A stretch of DNA of 8,260 nucleotides from Spirochaetales bacterium (GTDB lineage Bacteria > Spirochaetota > Spirochaetia > Treponematales > UBA12059): the NCBI GenBank assembly GCA_004525355.1, contig SPCK01000074.1:1-8260 (forward strand), read 5' to 3'. The notes under the pieces are model-generated. The model did no database searches. It saw only the letters and a list, made by a program, of their open reading frames with translations, and was not told the origin of the DNA. The position numbers and the translations under genes are program-made. Below are positions 6,820-8,260 of the stretch, one piece after another. Each line of letters opens with the position of its first letter. Positions within the stretch are counted from its first letter, which is position 1.

Positions 6820-8218
6820 GCATCTCTCCGAATATGCGCTCGAGTCCAGCTATGGAACCCTTGCGGACGATAAAGGCGACCACGTCGCCGCCCGCCAGCA
6901 CCGTGTTCCCGGTCGGCACGACGACGTTTTCGCCCTGGAGTGCGAACCCGAGCAGGACATCCTTGGGTAACGTTATATTCTTGAGGCGCTTGCCGGCTAC
7001 GGACGATTCGTTGGCCACGGCCAATTCGACGATTTCCACGTCATCCTCAAAAAAGGCATGGATAGTACGAATATGTGCGCGCCGAATGAGCGCAAGCACC
7101 GTTGCGGCGACTACGCTCTTTACGCTGACCATGGCATCAATGCCCAGGTTGGCCGATAGCGACTTGTATCGATCATTCAGGGCGATAGCCACGCTCTTCC
7201 CAGCCCCGAGTGTCTTTACCAATTGGGCTGTCAATATATTGAAAGTCTGCGACTCGGTGGCGCAGACGACGAGGTCCGCCTTCCCAGCACCGGACTTTTC
7301 AAGTATGCCTTCTTCAGAACTGTCGCCGGTAATGACCTCAGTTCCTTGATATGTTCGCGACAGGCGCTTGCCGGCATCCCGGTCCGTTTCAAGTACCGTG
7401 ATGTGACGCGCCGGACGTACAATGCTTCGAAAAAAGGCGCCGAGCCCCTTCGATCGTTGCCGTTCACGCTCCCTCAGCCGCTCAACGAGCCGCTCGCCAA
7501 TCCTCGTCGCCCCGATGATCAGTACCTTCCGCGCAGACTGTTGGATTCCCGCGATCGGTCCGAGCACTTCGTCAAGAACATCCGGAGTGCCGAGGATATA
7601 CAGGAAATCCTCCGGTTCGACCCAGTATTCGCCGGAAGGAATGTTCAGGACACCGCCTCGAATCGCCGCGGCTACCAAGAATTCCTTGTCGACCGCCGCC
7701 CTGGTGTCCCGCAGGGTCCTGCCAACGAAACTCGGTATCCCGCTTGCGGAGAGATATCTCATTTGAAGACGTCCGTCGTGCAGAGGAATCACGTCCTCCG
7801 CGAACCCTTCCTCGACAATGCTGACAACGGCGTCGGCCGCCGCGGTAACCGGGTTGACGATTACGTCGAGACCGAAGGCTTTCTTTTGTATGGCGGAGAG
7901 CGACGAATAGAACGTATTCTCCACGCGAGCGACGGTACGAACGGCCCGGGATTCTGCGGCAACCAGGCCGCAAGCCACGATGTTGACTTCGTCGGAACCT
8001 GTCAGCGCCAGGAACCAGTCCGCTTTCGCCGCTCCAGCCTTCCTGAGAACCTCGGGACGGCTACCGTCTTCCAGCAGGACCATGCAGTCGAGTTCGTTGG
8101 CTACGACTTTGACGGTTTCCGGGTCCTTTTCGATCAGGACCACGTCGCGTTTTTCCGCGATCAGCTCTCGGGCAATTTGTACGCCTATCATGCCGGCGCC
8201 TACTATGACGATTCGCAT
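6809..8218 (-). CDS. trkA: Trk system K+ uptake regulatory subunit TrkA
   Basis: A 469-residue cytosolic protein that binds nucleotides (NAD(H)/ATP in characterised homologues) and gates TrkH. It has the tandem TrkA plan: RCK-N (1 to about 122), RCK-C (about 137-222), second RCK-N (about 230-370), second RCK-C (about 385-465). The first Rossmann motif is intact: GAGMIG (7-12) with acidic Glu30/Asp32 at the end of strand 2, then DGSRPEVLRKAGAAKAD (51-67) and TGSDEVN (73-79). The second half is odd: its loop reads GATRIG (236-241) instead of GxGxxG, and a basic stretch of about 19 residues (roughly 251-270) is inserted before its second strand VLE. The ATG at 8218 is the natural family start (MRIVIVGAG). 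It is the promoter-proximal gene of a trkA-trkH pair; its upstream region is mostly outside the window. Confidence 0.95.
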   Translation of the reverse strand: MRIVIVGAGMIGVQIARELIAEKRDVVLIEKDPETVKVVANELDCMVLLEDGSRPEVLRKAGAAKADWFLALTGSDEVNIVACGLVAAESRAVRTVARVENTFYSSLSAIQKKAFGLDVIVNPVTAAADAVVSIVEEGFAEDVIPLHDGRLQMRYLSASGIPSFVGRTLRDTRAAVDKEFLVAAAIRGGVLNIPSGEYWVEPEDFLYILGTPDVLDEVLGPIAGIQQSARKVLIIGATRIGERLVERLRERERQRSKGLGAFFRSIVRPARHITVLETDRDAGKRLSRTYQGTEVITGDSSEEGILEKSGAGKADLVVCATESQTFNILTAQLVKTLGAGKSVAIALNDRYKSLSANLGIDAMVSVKSVVAATVLALIRRAHIRTIHAFFEDDVEIVELAVANESSVAGKRLKNITLPKDVLLGFALQGENVVVPTGNTVLAGGDVVAFIVRKGSIAGLERIFGEMHGG

Positions 8219-8260
8219 GCCCCACTATACGGGGAAAAATGGATATGATCGAGTACATAC
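8219..8260 (-). promoter_or_regulatory. Partial trkA upstream region
   Basis: Read on the - strand, TATAGT (+ coordinates 8224-8229) resembles a -10 box, with a poor -35 candidate TCGATC (8247-8252) at 17 bases. CCCC (8231-8234) can pair with GGGG (8220-8223) over a 7-base loop, and that GGGG is the only Shine-Dalgarno-like run before the ATG. The region is cut by the window edge, so the true promoter may lie further out. Confidence 0.2.

Noticed and set aside
7223..8248. + strand open frame (341 codons) opposite trkA
   Set aside because: TrkA is certain on the other strand. The + frame has no motif or plausible ribosome-binding site and has shadow-like composition.
1..8260. CRISPR arrays, insertion sequences, phage genes, toxin-antitoxin or defence genes
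   Set aside because: No regularly spaced repeats, transposase or integrase motifs, or recognisable defence proteins were seen on either strand.

Overview
The window holds two ordinary bacterial membrane-transport loci arranged tail to tail, plus about 600 bases at the left end in which I recognise no gene. On the + strand (673-5286) lies a complete five-gene ABC importer of the branched-chain amino acid (Liv/HAAT) type: lipoprotein solute-binding protein, two permeases (livH, livM) and two ATPases (livG, livF). On the - strand (8218 down to 5362) lies a two-gene potassium-uptake locus: trkA, the cytosolic nucleotide-binding RCK subunit, and trkH, the ion-conducting membrane subunit.

Layout. 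1-578: a GC-rich block to about 120, then more AT-rich DNA, with weak signs of a broken reading frame on the - strand. 579-672: a good sigma70-type promoter and leader. 673-1833: binding protein. 1834-2021: a 188-base gap holding four successive inverted repeats. 2022-5286: livH-livM-livG-livF, tightly packed (9-base gap, ATGA overlap, TAATG overlap). 5287-5361: convergent intergenic gap with two hairpins. 5362-8218: trkH and trkA, overlapping by 11 bases. 8219-8260: start of the trkA upstream region, cut by the window edge.

How they work together. The binding protein captures a small amino acid or related amide outside the membrane and hands it to LivH/LivM, and LivG/LivF hydrolyse ATP to drive import. 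TrkA binds nucleotides and gates the TrkH K+ pathway. I see no direct functional link between the two loci beyond adjacency.

Organism. All genes use ATG starts with good Shine-Dalgarno sequences. Coding DNA is visibly GC-rich (my estimate is high fifties to about 60%, not calculated). The binding protein has a lipobox, so it is membrane-anchored rather than freely periplasmic. That is common in spirochaetes, Gram-positive bacteria and some other phyla and less usual in Proteobacteria. A spirochaete-like or other non-proteobacterial host is a tentative inference only.

I found no previously undescribed system. The points most worth a second look are the structured gap between the binding protein and livH, and the second RCK half of TrkA, which has a degenerate nucleotide-binding loop and a basic insertion of about 19 residues.
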